DNA of 64,000 nucleotides from Sclerodactyla briareus (taxonomy: Eukaryota; Echinodermata; Holothuroidea; Dendrochirotida; Sclerodactylidae). Position numbers and translations under genes: made by a program. The stretch lies in assembly GCA_026419785.1 (NCBI GenBank), contig JAODTK010002555.1:124001-188000 (forward strand), written 5' to 3'. Numbering within the stretch: the stretch's first letter is position 1; every line of letters begins with the position of its first letter. Positions 23,728 through 35,290 of the stretch are shown piece by piece. A model generated the notes under the pieces. That model made no database searches and was not told the origin of the DNA. It saw nothing but the letters and a program-made list of their open reading frames with translations.

Positions 23728-24306
23728 CATATTGCTCTCCGACAGCCTACCTTTATGCTGTAGGCCCGATGTTTAAAGATATCCACATGTCAGTTTCATC
23801 AATATTCCCTCCAACCTCGTACCCAAACGATATGCTAGGCAATGACAACAGCTAATTGCGACGTACCTATAGGATAGGAGCCTAAGCTCTTTTGAGCAGT
23901 TGCGCGAAAGGCGGAACAGGACAACCGCAACAAATATCCTGCAAAATCTCTGTAATCCGAAAGGATACTGACCAGCAAAACGTGAGGAATGTAGACCCAA
24001 GCGAAAGAGCCCGTTGATAACCGTTTTTAGTTGATTAGATGAAACTTTGAAGAATTTTAGATGAAAATTCCTGCAAAGGTACTCGTAATGCTTAGCTTAA
24101 GCCTGGAAAATGAGAGACGCTGGGGTGGCCAACCAGGGATTCATGTAACTGCCAGGTATTCAGTAGCACTGGGACGGGTGCGGGTCCAATTTGGGGTAAG
24201 TTTGTGAAATAAGATTCTCAATTTTGCTCTCCGACAGACTACCATTATGCTGTAGGCCCCAATGTTTAAGATAAACAAACATGTCAGTTTCGTCAATATC
24301 CCTCAC
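23728..24306. repeat. Direct repeat pair of about 90 bp, offset about 490 bp
   Basis: TTGCTCTCCGACAGCCTACC (23732 on) and TTGCTCTCCGACAGACTACC (24224 on) are each followed by ATTATGCTGTAGGCCC- and ACATGTCAGTTTC-type sequence. They are either two insertions of one short repeat or a local duplication. Confidence 0.7.
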
Positions 24307-25246
24307 CATGAAGTTGCCATTTAAATCACATAAAATCCCCAGGCATGTTATTCAACCAAGCATAGCTAAGCCATTTATAACCCACCTAAAGTTATTTATG
24401 GAGAATTATTCATTTGCACACATAGGGGAATGGAAATTTTTGTCTAATTAGACCTACAGTGTACAAAAACTTGCTTTATGTGGAGGCAAATAATTTCCAG
24501 ATCTCAGTTAAAGCCTGCAATGCGAGATGTAGTGAACAATCTCTTATGATTTAGGGGACAGCAGGCCCAGCAATTCAGTGGAAGCAATCTATCATGCTCA
24601 CTTTGACGCAACTGAAAAAATCATTCCCTTAAGAAAAACATTTCAGAGCGAATGGATTAAATAGAGGTTGAAAATTTGCTCGAAGATGCCAATAAATGAA
24701 TTACCAAATATCTGCCAAAGCTTACTTGTTGAGAAGAGAACCCCCTGCATGTTCGATGCAGAAGACGTAGAGCCTTGCAAAACACCAGTGAATACAACTG
24801 GAATACAGCACCAATCTTCCAGGAATCGGCCAAAAAACAAGAGTTGTATAGGCGTGATGGAATCCCCATAGAATAGTCTGTTAGGCTATTTACACATCAA
24901 TAGATTATAAGATCTCTGTACACAAATTGTTACTGGCTATTTAATGATTGTAATTTGGACAAATGTGAGCTATTAGGGTGTCACAACAAGTCAAACAAAA
25001 ACAAAAAATCTCTAACAAAGAACAGAAATAATGGGTGGAGGGTTTAGAGAGGCTTGGCACATGCAAAGAACATGAAATGGGATAAGTAGGGCAGGGGCCC
25101 AATGTTAGATCCACATTTCACCTGTATGGGTAGGCTTCATTCCCACTGCTCTAGCCAACTATGTCAGGAGAAACAAACAGGTTCTTAGGTGATGGATATG
25201 AAGAAGGTTGGGAAATGAAAACAAAAGTTGATTGGGCCTGGATCAG
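24307..25246. other. No gene recognised
   Basis: Overlapping open frames on both strands at 24643-24871 do not settle on a coding strand. Confidence 0.35.
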
Positions 25247-25287
25247 GCATAGTGATGTCTCATAAGACTGTAAGTGTTCATCGGATA

Positions 25288-25509
25288 TTATGGTTTGGAG
25301 CTGTGTCCGCGCTGACCACCATTATTGCTGCCACCACTGTTGGGAACTTCAGGCATAGTGCAAATTGTTTTTTTCCCTGTGTCAGATTTGGAAGAACTCA
25401 GTAGATTGTGGACTTTTGGGTTGTTATCTTGAACAACATCATGACAGTCATTTTCAAGGTCACAGAAGTCAAATTTGCAAAAGTTAATAGATTTTTCCAG
25501 CTTTGCCAT
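25288..25509 (-). CDS. Unassigned 73-codon open frame with an FxFDF-like N-terminus
   Basis: The ATG at 25507-25509 has a favourable AAATATGGCA context. The protein starts MAKLEKSINFCKFDFCDLEN, followed by an acidic then Ser/Gly/Asn-rich stretch ending GGSNNGGQRGHSSKP. The aromatic-acidic start distantly recalls the N-terminus of METTL18-type histidine methyltransferases, but no methyltransferase motif is found nearby. One base after the last residues, another frame stays open for about 40 more codons (towards 25150), so a frameshift may truncate the frame here. It lies 1.2 kb downstream of the C8orf33-like gene on the same strand. It could also be a chance frame. Confidence 0.25.
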   Translation of the reverse strand: MAKLEKSINFCKFDFCDLENDCHDVVQDNNPKVHNLLSSSKSDTGKKTICTMPEVPNSGGSNNGGQRGHSSKP

Positions 25510-26757
25510 ATTTAATGAAAAACTTGAATTAGTGGACTACAATCGGTCTTGAACAACAGGTAGGCCATTTTAAAGTCACTAGAGTTCGAATGGACAAGGT
25601 AAATGTGCTTTAACTCAATTGATACCCAAAGGTAATTTTTCCATTTCCTGGGAGATACACATTGATGTTGCGATTCTGAAGGAGGGGGTGAGGGGAGTGG
25701 CGGGTGGTGGAAGGGAGTGGGTGGGTGGCATGGACGGGGAAATTAAACAATAGGCTATTGCTTGCAAAAAATAGTAGTCCACTCAACTATATGCTTTCAC
25801 AGTCTATGTACTATATTTTCATTTGTCATGACCCACAATATTCAACATGTCAGCCAAAAAGCCTTTGAAAATATTTTTTTGCATAACTGTAATAACCTAT
25901 TTCAAGGCTGGATGCAATTGCAGCCTAAAAAACTTTTCAAGTAATCAATTCAATAGTAATCTCTGGTCTGTTAAACCAAATTTTCACATTAGTTGCCAGT
26001 TGCCAATAGGCCTTAAATGTCACATGAGAAAGATTCGCTCAATTGGGGCCCAATAATTTTTTTTTCTCAAACGCTTTTAGATTTTAGAATGGCAAGGCCT
26101 TCATCAACCCCAAGCTAACAATTCTAGTCAACACAGTGTAGACCAGAGACAAGGATTGTTCCGATGGCAGAGAATTAGGCTTAGGATGGTATTGGGTTAC
26201 AGGTCTCATTTGGAATTTGAAAGATTGCCACAGCTGCTGAATCAATCAGACATCATCAGCCGATACGGGTAAGATGAGTTGCTGCTACCTGGAGGTCATA
26301 TTGCCAACAGCACCTACAACTATTTTTTCCTTATAGTTTCTGGTCTGGGAAGAGACCTGGTAAGTAAGTTAAAGAACTGTTTGACTGTGCACATGTTCTT
26401 AGGCTCTAGTGCGGTATGTTTTATCCAGGGTTCGCCAGGTCTTCAATAGCATGTTGAGCTAATGAAATGCAACTTTATGTAGATGGTTAGTGTATGCTTG
26501 GCATTACGTTACATATTGCACTTTTATCCTCAAGTCACATATTTCATTTATGGTTCTATGAGAGAGCAGGTAATACTCTGATCGCCACTGCTAGTTTCTC
26601 CACAATGACCATGTGGAATTGGAATATAACCTCTCATAAATGTCCTTGATCAACAGGTTTAATTTTCTATTTACACTTTTCTCCATATCAAGTTAAATTT
26701 GAACTCTCCACCCCCTACAATACTGCAGTTCTTTTTTTTTGTTTACAGGCTGCCCTA
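25510..26757. other. Intergenic or 3' flank of the C8orf33-like gene
   Basis: The minus strand downstream of the stop at 26758 includes ATTAAA-type polyadenylation-like words near 26655-26665. There is a G-rich purine patch at 25678-25740. No other features are recognised. Confidence 0.4.
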
Positions 26758-27543
26758 TCAATACTGATTCCCTCGGCTGCAGGTTTCTCCTGTCACTGCT
26801 TCAGACCTCAGAATCCTTCGGGCCTTGTTCTTCTTCGGTCCGCTCTTCTTTTTACCCTCTTTCACCGCAAGCCCCTCGATGATGGGAGAGTCCCCTTCCA
26901 CCGCTTGTGTCGGGATGGGGGTCTTTTTTCATCTGCTCCTTGCTCTCAGTGTTGGCTTCATCCTTGCCACGCTGCCTCTCATTCCTGTTATCCACCTCCA
27001 CAACCTCTCCATCCTCATCAATTTGAAAATCAAACCTGAAAGTGCTTCCTATTTGCGATGAAGGTTTTGAGGAGGATGGGAGCTTTGGCGAATCAGAACT
27101 GAGGGTGTTCACGACACTGTGAATGGGCGACTTTTCATTTCCACCTGTGGTGTCCCTGGTCTTAGGATCCTCTCTCTCATCTACATCATCTACAGCAACA
27201 TCCTCTTTATTTGCTACAAAACCCGATTCTCCTTTCTTGCTTTTATCCACATTTGTGATACTGTCTCGGGATACCTCGGGTCCTGCCACATGTGGTACTT
27301 CTTCAGCTGATGACTTATTGTCAGGACAGCTGGCAATTCCCCGCTTCTCGGGAGTGGAATCTGTCGCCGACTTGCTAAGTCACTTCCCTTCCCCTCCTCT
27401 GTGTGGGCAGTGAGGGCACATAGCCCTCTGGCAAGCTTGTTGAGTGTTGATAGTCATCCAGCCCGGCCGCCCTCCGGAAGAAGGTCGCTCGTTGAACTGT
27501 TTTCTCTGCGGCACAGTAGAGATGTTGGTCTTACTTGCCATGA
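26758..27543 (-). CDS. C8orf33/UPF0488-like gene, terminal exon (frame broken)
   Basis: Last recognised exon of a minus-strand gene whose earlier exons are at 36205-36338 and 49350-49441. A strong acceptor (ATTCTCTCTTCCTTTTCTCAG) precedes it at 27544. The first two bases complete a split codon from the previous exon, giving V then MASKTNISTVPQRKQ. It encodes an acidic, Ser/Lys-rich, probably disordered region with KEDVAVDDVDERED, then STFRFDFQIDEDG (about 27015-27053), which matches the FRFNF motif at the end of human C8orf33 as I recall it. A basic tail GKKKSGPKKNKARRIL follows, and the stop is at 26758-26760. Two disruptions are visible: an in-frame TGA after HRGGEGK (near 27405), where all three frames are open for about 90 bp, and a frame change at an A6 run near 26927, repaired by one base fewer. 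The exon is longer than the human C-terminal region. The family's function is not well defined; I do not infer one. Confidence 0.7.
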
Positions 27544-28584
27544 CTGAGAAAAGGAAGAGAGAATCTTTCGGTTACCATAAAAATAAAATTGTGAAGACAT
27601 TCATAGTAGTGTCAAGATTGTTTATTAACCCTAAATACTTTTTTCAGAGTTTCAAAAAGAGGTATTATCTATGCCTCGATTTCTAACCTTCTCGTCCTGA
27701 ATGGAAACACCCATGCCCACTTTCTCCCCACAAGTGGGGGGAATTGTCTTTTCCCCCACTTCAATTCTTATGTGGAGCATCATATACAAAGGCAGCTATA
27801 GGAAGATTCCTCTTCAGAATCATCTAACGAGAATTGACCATCCTAGGCTGACATGCTCAATGCAGTTAGGACCATTGATTTGTGAACTAGTCCCAAATAC
27901 CTAGCAACACTTATTAACCGATACATGTAGCCAAAGTTGTTTTAAATCAGCCAATTACATTACTTTCGGCCAATGTACTGTTTCCATCATTGTTGAATGG
28001 CAAAAGTAAATGTCTTCTATTCACCTGTAAAGATAACTTGCTAAGGATACCGTCAAAATTCCAGTCTACTGGCGAGTGCACAGATTGGTGGTAACGTTGA
28101 CCGAATTACTGAATTTGTCGCTCAAAAATTTCACATATCATAAAAAGTATTGGGATGGTGGTATTACTTTTTCCAATGGAGGCTACAATATTAACATTTT
28201 ACCATTAGAATGCTAGTTCTGCGAATCATATAACAACCATGCTACAGGAAGACTACAATGTTCCACTAATATTCCACTATTAGAATGATCTTTGAAGAGC
28301 ACCTTGGAGATTGTTATGAGTATAAATCGGTTGATGGGGGATGAACCCAGCCATTATGGTGGTTACATAAGTGGAACAAGTATCATGCATGTTCATAGAA
28401 CCTAGCGCCTACCGAATTGAATTATATTTTTCTATACTGCAGGCCATGTTGGTTGAACCATACCAACCAAGGGCCCATGATTGCATAATGTATACCCAGT
28501 GTACCTGGGGGGTATGGGACTAGGAGTGGGATTAGGGTTAATCTGACCCTAACCTCCACCTTTATGTCCAATCCCTAACAACTA
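27544..28584 (-). other. Intron of the C8orf33-like gene, 3' part
   Basis: Non-coding by inspection. It contains the polypyrimidine tract and acceptor at its low-coordinate end. No repeat is recognised before the element at 28585. Confidence 0.5.
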
Positions 28585-30040
28585 TACTCATGCATCCAGT
28601 CGAGTCATCGTACCGCGGTCCGAGTCATCAGCTTCCGAGTCTGAGTCACAATGTCCGAGTCTGAGTCCTCCAGTCCTTATGAAATTTGACATGTACTATT
28701 TCACAAACTAAGGCATAACTTAACAACTGTTGTAGGCATTGCTTGCTACCAGGCAATGTTTAGAATGCAACGGCTACTAATTAACAATGTACTGACATCA
28801 TGATATGCAAAGAACATTAAACAGAGGACTGGGCTGGTCAAACAACCTCATGACAACGAGTCAACGATCGATTCCCGAGGTCTACTAGTGATTTTTACCT
28901 AACTCCGACAGCCAAGAATTAAAGGGCAATAATGACTCTACTTTGGGGGCAACACAAATGGGAGTCGTCCTGTAGGCCTGGTGGGTGCATACAGGCATAT
29001 TCCAACGAATATAATATTATTAATTAAAAATTTAATTTGTAAAATGTTGATTGCCATGCATTATCAATAATTGAAAATCTTAGAGAATGAAATTGTTCTT
29101 TTCCACATTCATCTCCTTTTTCATGGAAGCTTTCTTCCTTGATGAACCCATCCCTCCCCTCCCTGTGAATCATACTTTCAATTCACATACATATACATTA
29201 TTCCACTGCCACATGAATATAAAAAGATGGGGATGCATGTCGATCAAGTTATCAAGTAATATGTACTCAAATGTTTGTAGGGCAAAGAAGCAATTGGGCC
29301 TAAATAAATCACAGAATCCCCCTGCCCCCCCCCATCCCTGCCGGTAACTTCCCCCAAGTCCAACTTCCCTATTCACATCAGTTTACCATGTACGCGGGGA
29401 AAGTGGAGGAAGTACCCACTGCCAGTTTTACGTATCAAATAATGAAAAGCACATGGTAAGGAAAGTATCCTAACATACTCTGGCACAGGTGAAATAAAGT
29501 GGCTTTAAATCTTCCCCAAAGCAGATCGTCATTCGACGAGATTTGAGTATTTCCCAGGTTGTGGTAATGTTCGCATTAGGTACCGTTTGTGTAAGGTACC
29601 GGTATTAGCCGGGATAATGCTGTTACAGTTCAGTAGTAGGTATCATATTTATTTGATTCAAAATTATAGGAGTTAATTTGTCCATACGTGGTGATTAGAT
29701 TGCAAACCATTTGTACTAGTAAACTTCGGCACAAGGATAGCTTTCGCTAGTATGTATCTGTTATCTCAAAATTGAATTTATGTGACCATAGCACATGCGA
29801 GCGTGTGAGAATGATTAATTCCCCTCCTGATTTAGACATCGGGGCAGTCGAAGTACGTGGGAAAGGTTTGGGCTACTTTTTGGCGGAGTTTTGGGTGTAT
29901 CATATTGGTTGTCTTGTACTATCATGAAATCAAGTTCTGTATGCGGAAAAATACGGACAAGGACTCAGACCGAGTCCCAGAGTCCTTTGGGTCGAGTCGG
30001 TCACGACTCGAGTCCTCCATCACTGATACTTTCATGTGGT
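28585..30040. mobile_element. GAGTC-rich inverted-repeat element, copy 1 (about 1.46 kb)
   Basis: Left end: clustered TCCGAGTC and GTCTGAGTC words from 28597 to 28675. Right end: clustered GGACTCAGACCGAGTCCC and GGGTCGAGTC words from 29955 to 30020. The outermost GACTCGA-containing ends are inverted relative to each other. The interior matches the copy at 60050-61530 along its length, for example GGCAATGTTT-(C/A)GAATGCA and GCGTGTGAGAATGAT, with about 1.45-1.5 kb between ends in both. No transposase is visible, so it is a long non-autonomous element of unknown class. Confidence 0.75.
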
Positions 30041-30329
30041 GTGGGGTGCTCCACGGGAGTGATAAAATATGGAGATATAATCCAACATTCTCTGTGCCTT
30101 CAAAATATGTCGGATATTACTCTAGTATGGCTATAGCAGAGTTGATGAGCCCATTCCATATGGAATGTATGAAAAATTGGCATAAATAGTGGCCGTTTTA
30201 GGAAATGAACCCCATTTTGATTGCAGGACAAAATTTGAGATGGGCCGCTATAAGTATATTTTTGCAGTTCTGGTCTATCTTGGGCAAACGTTCATGTTTT
30301 ACCATTGAATGAAACATACAATTTTTGTT

Positions 30330-30640
30330 CTTACATCTGCAGGGTTATTTATGACATCAGAGCAGCAATGAAGTTCGGCACCCCTGCATGATCCATGACA
30401 ACCTGTGAAGGACAGACCCACTAGATCACATATCTTACAACACCAGCTCCAGGTTCCTACCTCCAAGTTAAGATCAGTTTTGGCAATGCTGCACCTCGAC
30501 TCTGGAACAATCCACCCCCCCCGCGCCATTGAACAATCTGGCAATCTTTTACAGTAGTCCGGGCTGGCAACCCTATCGACCTTCTTATTTTACTAGGCAG
30601 AGGCGTCCAAGGGATTGAAGGGCGAAGGCCCGCGATCCGA
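30330..30640 (+). mobile_element. C-terminal and 3' remnant of a non-LTR retrotransposon
   Basis: GNAAPRLWNNP reads at about 30481-30515, matching the conserved AAPRLWNxLP motif near the end of LINE ORF2 proteins. It is followed by AIEQSGNLLQ and, after a stop, GLATLSTFLFY. About 70 bp of this tail (30527-30597) recur in reverse at 35873-35941. The reverse transcriptase itself is not visible upstream. Confidence 0.65.
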
Positions 30641-30697
30641 CGAAGGAGGAGCCCCGTGATGGCTTGAAGTGGGGACGGTAGGGTGGGTACGTCCAAA

Positions 30698-30785
30698 ATG
30701 GGGTAAGTATTCGTAGTTCACAGATTCACAAACCAGTAAGTTTTGTGAAATCTATTTCACTAACTCAACTTACCCCATATTGCAC
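30698..30785. repeat. Small palindromic element (about 88 bp)
   Basis: Begins ATGGGGTAAGTA and ends ACTTACCCCATA, a 10-12-bp inverted repeat. The interior holds a second mirrored pair (TTTGTGAAATC and TTTCACTAA). About half of it occurs in reverse at 35955-36000. Confidence 0.6.
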
Positions 30786-30849
30786 TTTGTACCAGACTAG
30801 CACAGGGCCACCGGAGGTGGGTCCGTGCCGTCACGATCAGGGGTTGTTG

Positions 30850-31370
30850 GTCGCTAGTAGATGCAGAGCAGGCAGAGCAGAGCAGCCCTTGTGTTTGCCA
30901 GGCCGAGAAAGCACATGAAACGCACGTTGTGTGGTCAAACCTACAGACGTTCGCATACCGTCTCGCGGAGAAGCGTAGCTCAAAAGAGCCGGCTAGGCCA
31001 TACGTGTGTGAGGTGTGGTTTGGTGAGATTAGCTACGTTAGCATGTGGGAACGCACTGCTGTTTAGCCAAACCTACCGTGGTCTGCTCTCGGTGGGGGAA
31101 CCGTATCGCGGAGAACGTAGCTTGAGCCGGCTAGGCCGAGACTGTGCTGGAGACACCGCATGAAACACGTCGCGTGGCCCCCCCTCAGGCCGCTCGCATA
31201 CCGTCTCGTGCATAACGTATTCGGCCTGCTAGGCCGATACTGTGTGGAGACTCAGCATGCAACGAACTCATGTGGTCACTCTATAGACGCTCTTATACCG
31301 TCTCGCGAGATGCGTTGCTGCGCGAAGGAACGAGGAGGGCCGACTCTACAGGCTTGGGTGTAATGGGGTA
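30850..31370. repeat. GC-rich island, array 1: about 115-bp unit, four copies
   Basis: Units start with CATGAAACGCAC-like words at about 30914, 31040, 31159 and 31256. They share CGCATACCGTCTCGCGGAGAA, AACGTAGC, GAGCCGGCTAGGCC and ACTGTGTGGAGAC. The plus-strand open frame at 30861-31163 follows the array. There is no recognised function. An abrupt GC rise begins near 30800 against AT-rich flanks. Confidence 0.75.
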
Positions 31371-31549
31371 TAAGCCCATAGTAAACCGAGCGGAACCCTG
31401 CTCTAATTGCCTGCCCTTGGGTGCGGGGCTCTCTACCCATGGAATGAGAAAGCCGGAGAGAAAAGCTGACTTACACCGTTGAATGCGTTGACGAAAGAAC
31501 TTCGCTTTCACCCGGTACCAGCGCCGTGCCCGCACCGGACACCCGCGTT

Positions 31550-32500
31550 AGACCCTCCAACCGGCGGATAGAATTCCGACGGTGAAGAGGTCAGTCTCAG
31601 CAAACGGGGGACCTGACCGCACGGACCGGAGAGCCAATCCGCCTGTGGCCGACAGAGGCGGTCCATGGTTCCGTTCAACCCAACCCTTCAAAGAGCTACC
31701 GGGAGCGCGGCCGCTGGCTCGAGAGAGTCGAGCTGGCTGGAGAGTCGGACCAACGGCTCTGGACCGCCGGGGGTCGACCCACCGTTTCGAAGAGCTGCCC
31801 TGGCTTCGTATGTCAAAAGAGTAGGTAGGCTTGGGAGTACTCACAGTCTCACACGGAGGGCAGAGATCGACCACGCCTCGCCTGTGATTTCGGCATGTCC
31901 GTGTCCTCACACAGGAGGGCAGGAAGAGTCGGGCTCCAGCTATGCAAGCCCGAGCTGGCTTCGGATGGCATGAAGAGTCGTCCGCGTCTCCAGAGAGACG
32001 GGAAGGTCGAACTGCGGCTCGGGGGGTCGATCCGGCTCAGGGGAGTCAGAGAAATCGGATTAAAGGCTTTTCCGGAGGAGTCAGGGGGGCTAACCCTCGG
32101 CCCGGAGAGTCCCTTCTAGCCCAGGTGGGCTGATATAGTCAATCCACAGATCTGGAGAACCGGGAGTGCCGACCCTCGCTCACAGGAGAAGCCATGTAAA
32201 TCAGGAGTGGCGAAGAAGTCCGACCACAGCTTCGGAGAGTCCCGGCGAGAGTCTACCCACGGCTCCGGACGGCAGAATAGACTATTCACGACTCGGCGAG
32301 CCAACCCCCGGCTCGGATGGTAATACCCAGTTCGGAAAGGCTGGAAGAGACAGTTTATCCACGGCTCTTGGAAGGGCATGACCCGGTTCGGGAAGGCCAT
32401 AAGGAGACGGTCCAGCCAACAGTCACGGCTCTGGAGGTCTCTAGAGGCTAGAGACAGGTCCCGGCTGGGAACACGGAACAGGGCACCGCCCACCACCGTG
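31550..32500. repeat. GC-rich island, array 2: degenerate CGGCTCGGAGAGTCG-type repeats
   Basis: Short units of roughly 40-65 bp built from CGGCTCGGA, GAGAGTC and GGCTGG words, seen around 31735, 31925, 31985, 32085, 32235, 32285, 32360 and 32425. Open frames on both strands are long here because stops are rare in GC-rich repeats; none shows a domain. Confidence 0.55.
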
Positions 32501-32509
32501 GCACTGCGC

Positions 32510-33150
32510 TGTCAGTGGAGTCCGGCATTGCCCGGCCTGTATAGGCCGGTTGTAGATAGCACGGCTACCTCGGGGCGAACCGGTTTTGCTGCCTCCGTAA
32601 TTGGGCCGGATGGTTTCTGTCCTCCACCGAGCATGGCGGGACATCGAGCGAAAACGTTATGGTTTTTGGGGAAGCACGTACGAACCGTGAAGGTGATGAC
32701 TGGCGTCGAGTAGCCATTTGTTCCACAGAGTAGACGGCAGAGACTCTGCATAGAGGGCACGGCTACTCAGGTGCGCCGGCTGCTCCGTAACTGGCCTTAT
32801 GGTTTCTGTCTCTCAGTGAACGGTGCGTTTCGATCGAGCGAACGTTCTGGCTTCGGGAAGCCCGTCCAACATAAAGGTGACGACTGTGCCGAAATAAGTA
32901 ATGGGGTCCATAGAGTAGACGGCAGAGGAGGCGGGTGAGAGAACCTGGACTCGCAGAGAACTAGGACATCTGCCAGGCTCGGCTACTGGTCCAGAAGGCC
33001 TAACAAGGCGAGACGTATCCACCAGAAAGTTCCAGCAGCCCTATGTCAGCTGTTTCCGTGTCGTTGAGGTCCCCGCTAATCTTCAGTAAGCTGAATATGT
33101 AGGCGGAGCCCTCTAGAGCCGCGGCTACGGAGGTGAGCGAGAGTGGGGCT
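32510..33150. repeat. GC-rich island, array 3: about 200-bp unit, two clear copies and a third decayed
   Basis: GCACGGCTAC occurs at 32559 and 32758. Each is followed by GCTGCxTCCGTAA, ATGGTTTCTGTC, CGATCGAGCGAA, AAGGTGAxGACTG and AGAGTAGACGGCAGAG in the same order. Further CGGCTACxG copies near 32978 and 33122 suggest continuation. Confidence 0.75.
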
Positions 33151-34049
33151 GTAAAGAATCCTAGGGCAGGGTAGAACTGCTAGGCTCTCCCTTCCCCCTG
33201 GACATTACTCTTGTAAGCCCGGCCCTGACCGGAATAACGGCCCAGTCCTCGACTGGCAACGGTTGTATTGTTTTCGCTAGGTATTAGCGCCTGCAACTCC
33301 GCCCCGATGGCCCTCCACCAGGGGTGGGAGGGGGCAGGCTAGATAGGAGACAATTTGCGCCTGCGAACCTATAAGAGTCCTCCAGCATCATTGGCCTCCG
33401 GAAGGGCCTAAGTCTGACGCAGGATGAGGAGGGCCACCGTACCAACGAACGCGATAAAGTTACTCGTATAGCGACGGCATAGCCAAGTCAGTTCCCCGAA
33501 CGTTGTAACTATGTCGGAGAGGGCCGAGAACAGTCTCTGGCAATGCGGGACCTAAAGACGTCCCTCGCTGAAACAAGACCGCCAGCGTTAGTCTCGCTCT
33601 AGGTTGATCGGGGATCAATGGCCCCTCACATGATGCTGTCCATTCCTAAAAAAACAAAAAACAAAACCCCGAAACCCCCGGACTACCGGCGGGTATTAGC
33701 TTCGCCTGCTCCACTTGAGTCCGCAATGGCCCCTGACAAAGGGGGACTCTCCCGGCGGCTACGGCTGTTTTTAAAACGTAATCTCCTCGCACCGACCGGA
33801 GACCCTGAAAGATCTTCGGTATCGGGGAGCGTCTTGTCGTCCTCCTCCCCCCCTTGCCCGGACCCAACAGCTGAATTTTCTACGGGGCCGGCCTAACCTC
33901 TCGTTCGAGGAGGCCGGCGGGGTCAAAGTGCAAGCCTTACGTGCCCCCCGGAACGCGACCCTCTAAACTGTTCTGAAAAACCGGCGGAACTGGTCTGTAA
34001 AATCGCCCCGCTGGGCTCTCGCGGCTTGGCTATCCAATGTAAACTTCTC
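33151..34049. other. GC-rich island, stretch without a resolved repeat
   Basis: GC-rich sequence with GGCCCCTGACAAAG- and GCCCCTCACATGA-like words repeating near 33620 and 33727. Open frames at 33618-33896 and its complement are unsupported. Confidence 0.4.
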
Positions 34050-34052
34050 CGC

Positions 34053-34990
34053 CTAGCCGCTATCAGAATCCGAGCAGAAAAAGGACAAGGATCCTGCGTC
34101 CGTGTCGACTACTGTGGTTGAACTGCGTCGCTTGAGTTTGTGCCTTCTCCCCGAATGTGAGCGGACCAAAGCATCGGAGGGTTCAAAACCCCTTCTCCAG
34201 GGAGGGCACGGCAGAGGTAACTCGTGGAGTTTTCTGCCTGCCTCCGCTCGCTGAGGCCTTTCCTGGGAAGATGTTGATGTAGGCTGTGCCTGTTGGGCTT
34301 GATCGATCCCTGGCGCTGGCCCTGATGGCCTGAGCCGTACCGTCCGCCAGGATCCACGGCCGTCAGACCGAACCCGACCGTCTACTCGTCGGGACCTCTG
34401 GGCCGTCCTGAGGTGTAACCACACCTCGATCTGACCGGTCTGGGCCCCCGACCTTGCTTGTCGGGACCTCTGGGCCGTCCGAGGTGTAACCACCCCCCGT
34501 TCGGACCCCCGGCGGGCCGGCCCCCAAAAAAACCCCAACCTTGCTTTTCGGGGCCAACGGGCCGTCTCGAGGTGTAACCACACCCCGTTCGTGCCCGAAC
34601 TGGGCCGGCCCCACCTCACCCGTCGGGACCGCCGGACCGTCCCGAGTTGTAACGACCCCCCGTTCGGACCGCCCCAACCTTAACCAGCGGGCCTGCCCAG
34701 GCCAAGACGGCCACTTCGGCCACCCCCCCTCCTGGGTCGGTCCCGACCATTACCTGTCGGGACCTCCGGGCCGTCCGAGTTGTAACGACAACCCCGTTCG
34801 GCCCGGCGCCGAGGGAAGGAACCTGCCCACGGGCCCCCGAAGGGGCCAAGCTCGGGCTCCAGGGGTATAGTCCCTCCGGACCTTCCCGTCTTCTTCCAGC
34901 GCCACCCTATCACTGGGCCTTCCCTGCCGTCGGTAGGTAGTCTTCGAAGACAAGGCGGCGCCTCCTAGCTTTCCTCTGTCCCAGGTAGCG
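34053..34990 (-). repeat. GC-rich island, array 4: coding-like tandem repeat, five or more copies
   Basis: On the minus strand an 18- to 30-residue motif recurs: RGVVTTRDGPAVPTGEVG, RGVVTPRDGPLAPKSKVG, GGGYTSDGPEVPTSKVGG, RGVVTPQDGPEVPTSRR, and further upstream in other frames a VVTTRDGPEVPTG-like unit. DNA units start near 34386, 34459, 34541, 34620 and 34755. Downstream the frame continues through SSTTVVDTDAGSLSFFCSDS to a stop near 34053. No start codon with good context and no known family are apparent. It may be a decayed repeat-containing protein or only a GC-rich minisatellite open by chance. Confidence 0.5.
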
Positions 34991-35088
34991 AATGGCCGGA
35001 AGGTCCGGTAGCCGACACACTTTACCGTATCTGAGGAAAGTCCCCCTACGGAAAATATCCATCAGTATACCTCCTCCCGAAGATATAC

Positions 35089-35290
35089 AATAACAATATC
35101 ACAAATAGGAATCACTTCCGACATGATATGCGATATGTCATAGTACAAGTGTATTGCAGTATATAGAATTAGCAAAATACCAAAACATCAGCCGATAACG
35201 AACGGTATAACATAGCAATATCACAAATAGGAATCATTTCCGACATGATATGCGATATGTCATAATAGCACTGTATTGCAGTATAAGACT
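35089..35290. repeat. Direct repeat, 122-bp period, two copies
   Basis: CAATATCACAAATAGGAATC starts at about 35094 and again at about 35216. Both copies continue with TTCCGACATGATATGCGATA and TGTCATA, then TGTATTGCAGTATA. They are nearly identical over the first 50 bp. They mark the edge where the GC-rich island returns to AT-rich sequence. Confidence 0.85.

Noticed and set aside
26825-27413. Plus-strand open frames
   Set aside because: Antisense shadows of the C8orf33-like terminal exon.
29087-29347. Secreted small protein with hydrophobic start
   Set aside because: Lies inside the repeated GAGTC-rich element; the second copy does not preserve the frame.
30861-32713. Possible ribosomal RNA or coding genes in the GC-rich island
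   Set aside because: No conserved rRNA words are present; open frames follow tandem units and change strand freely.
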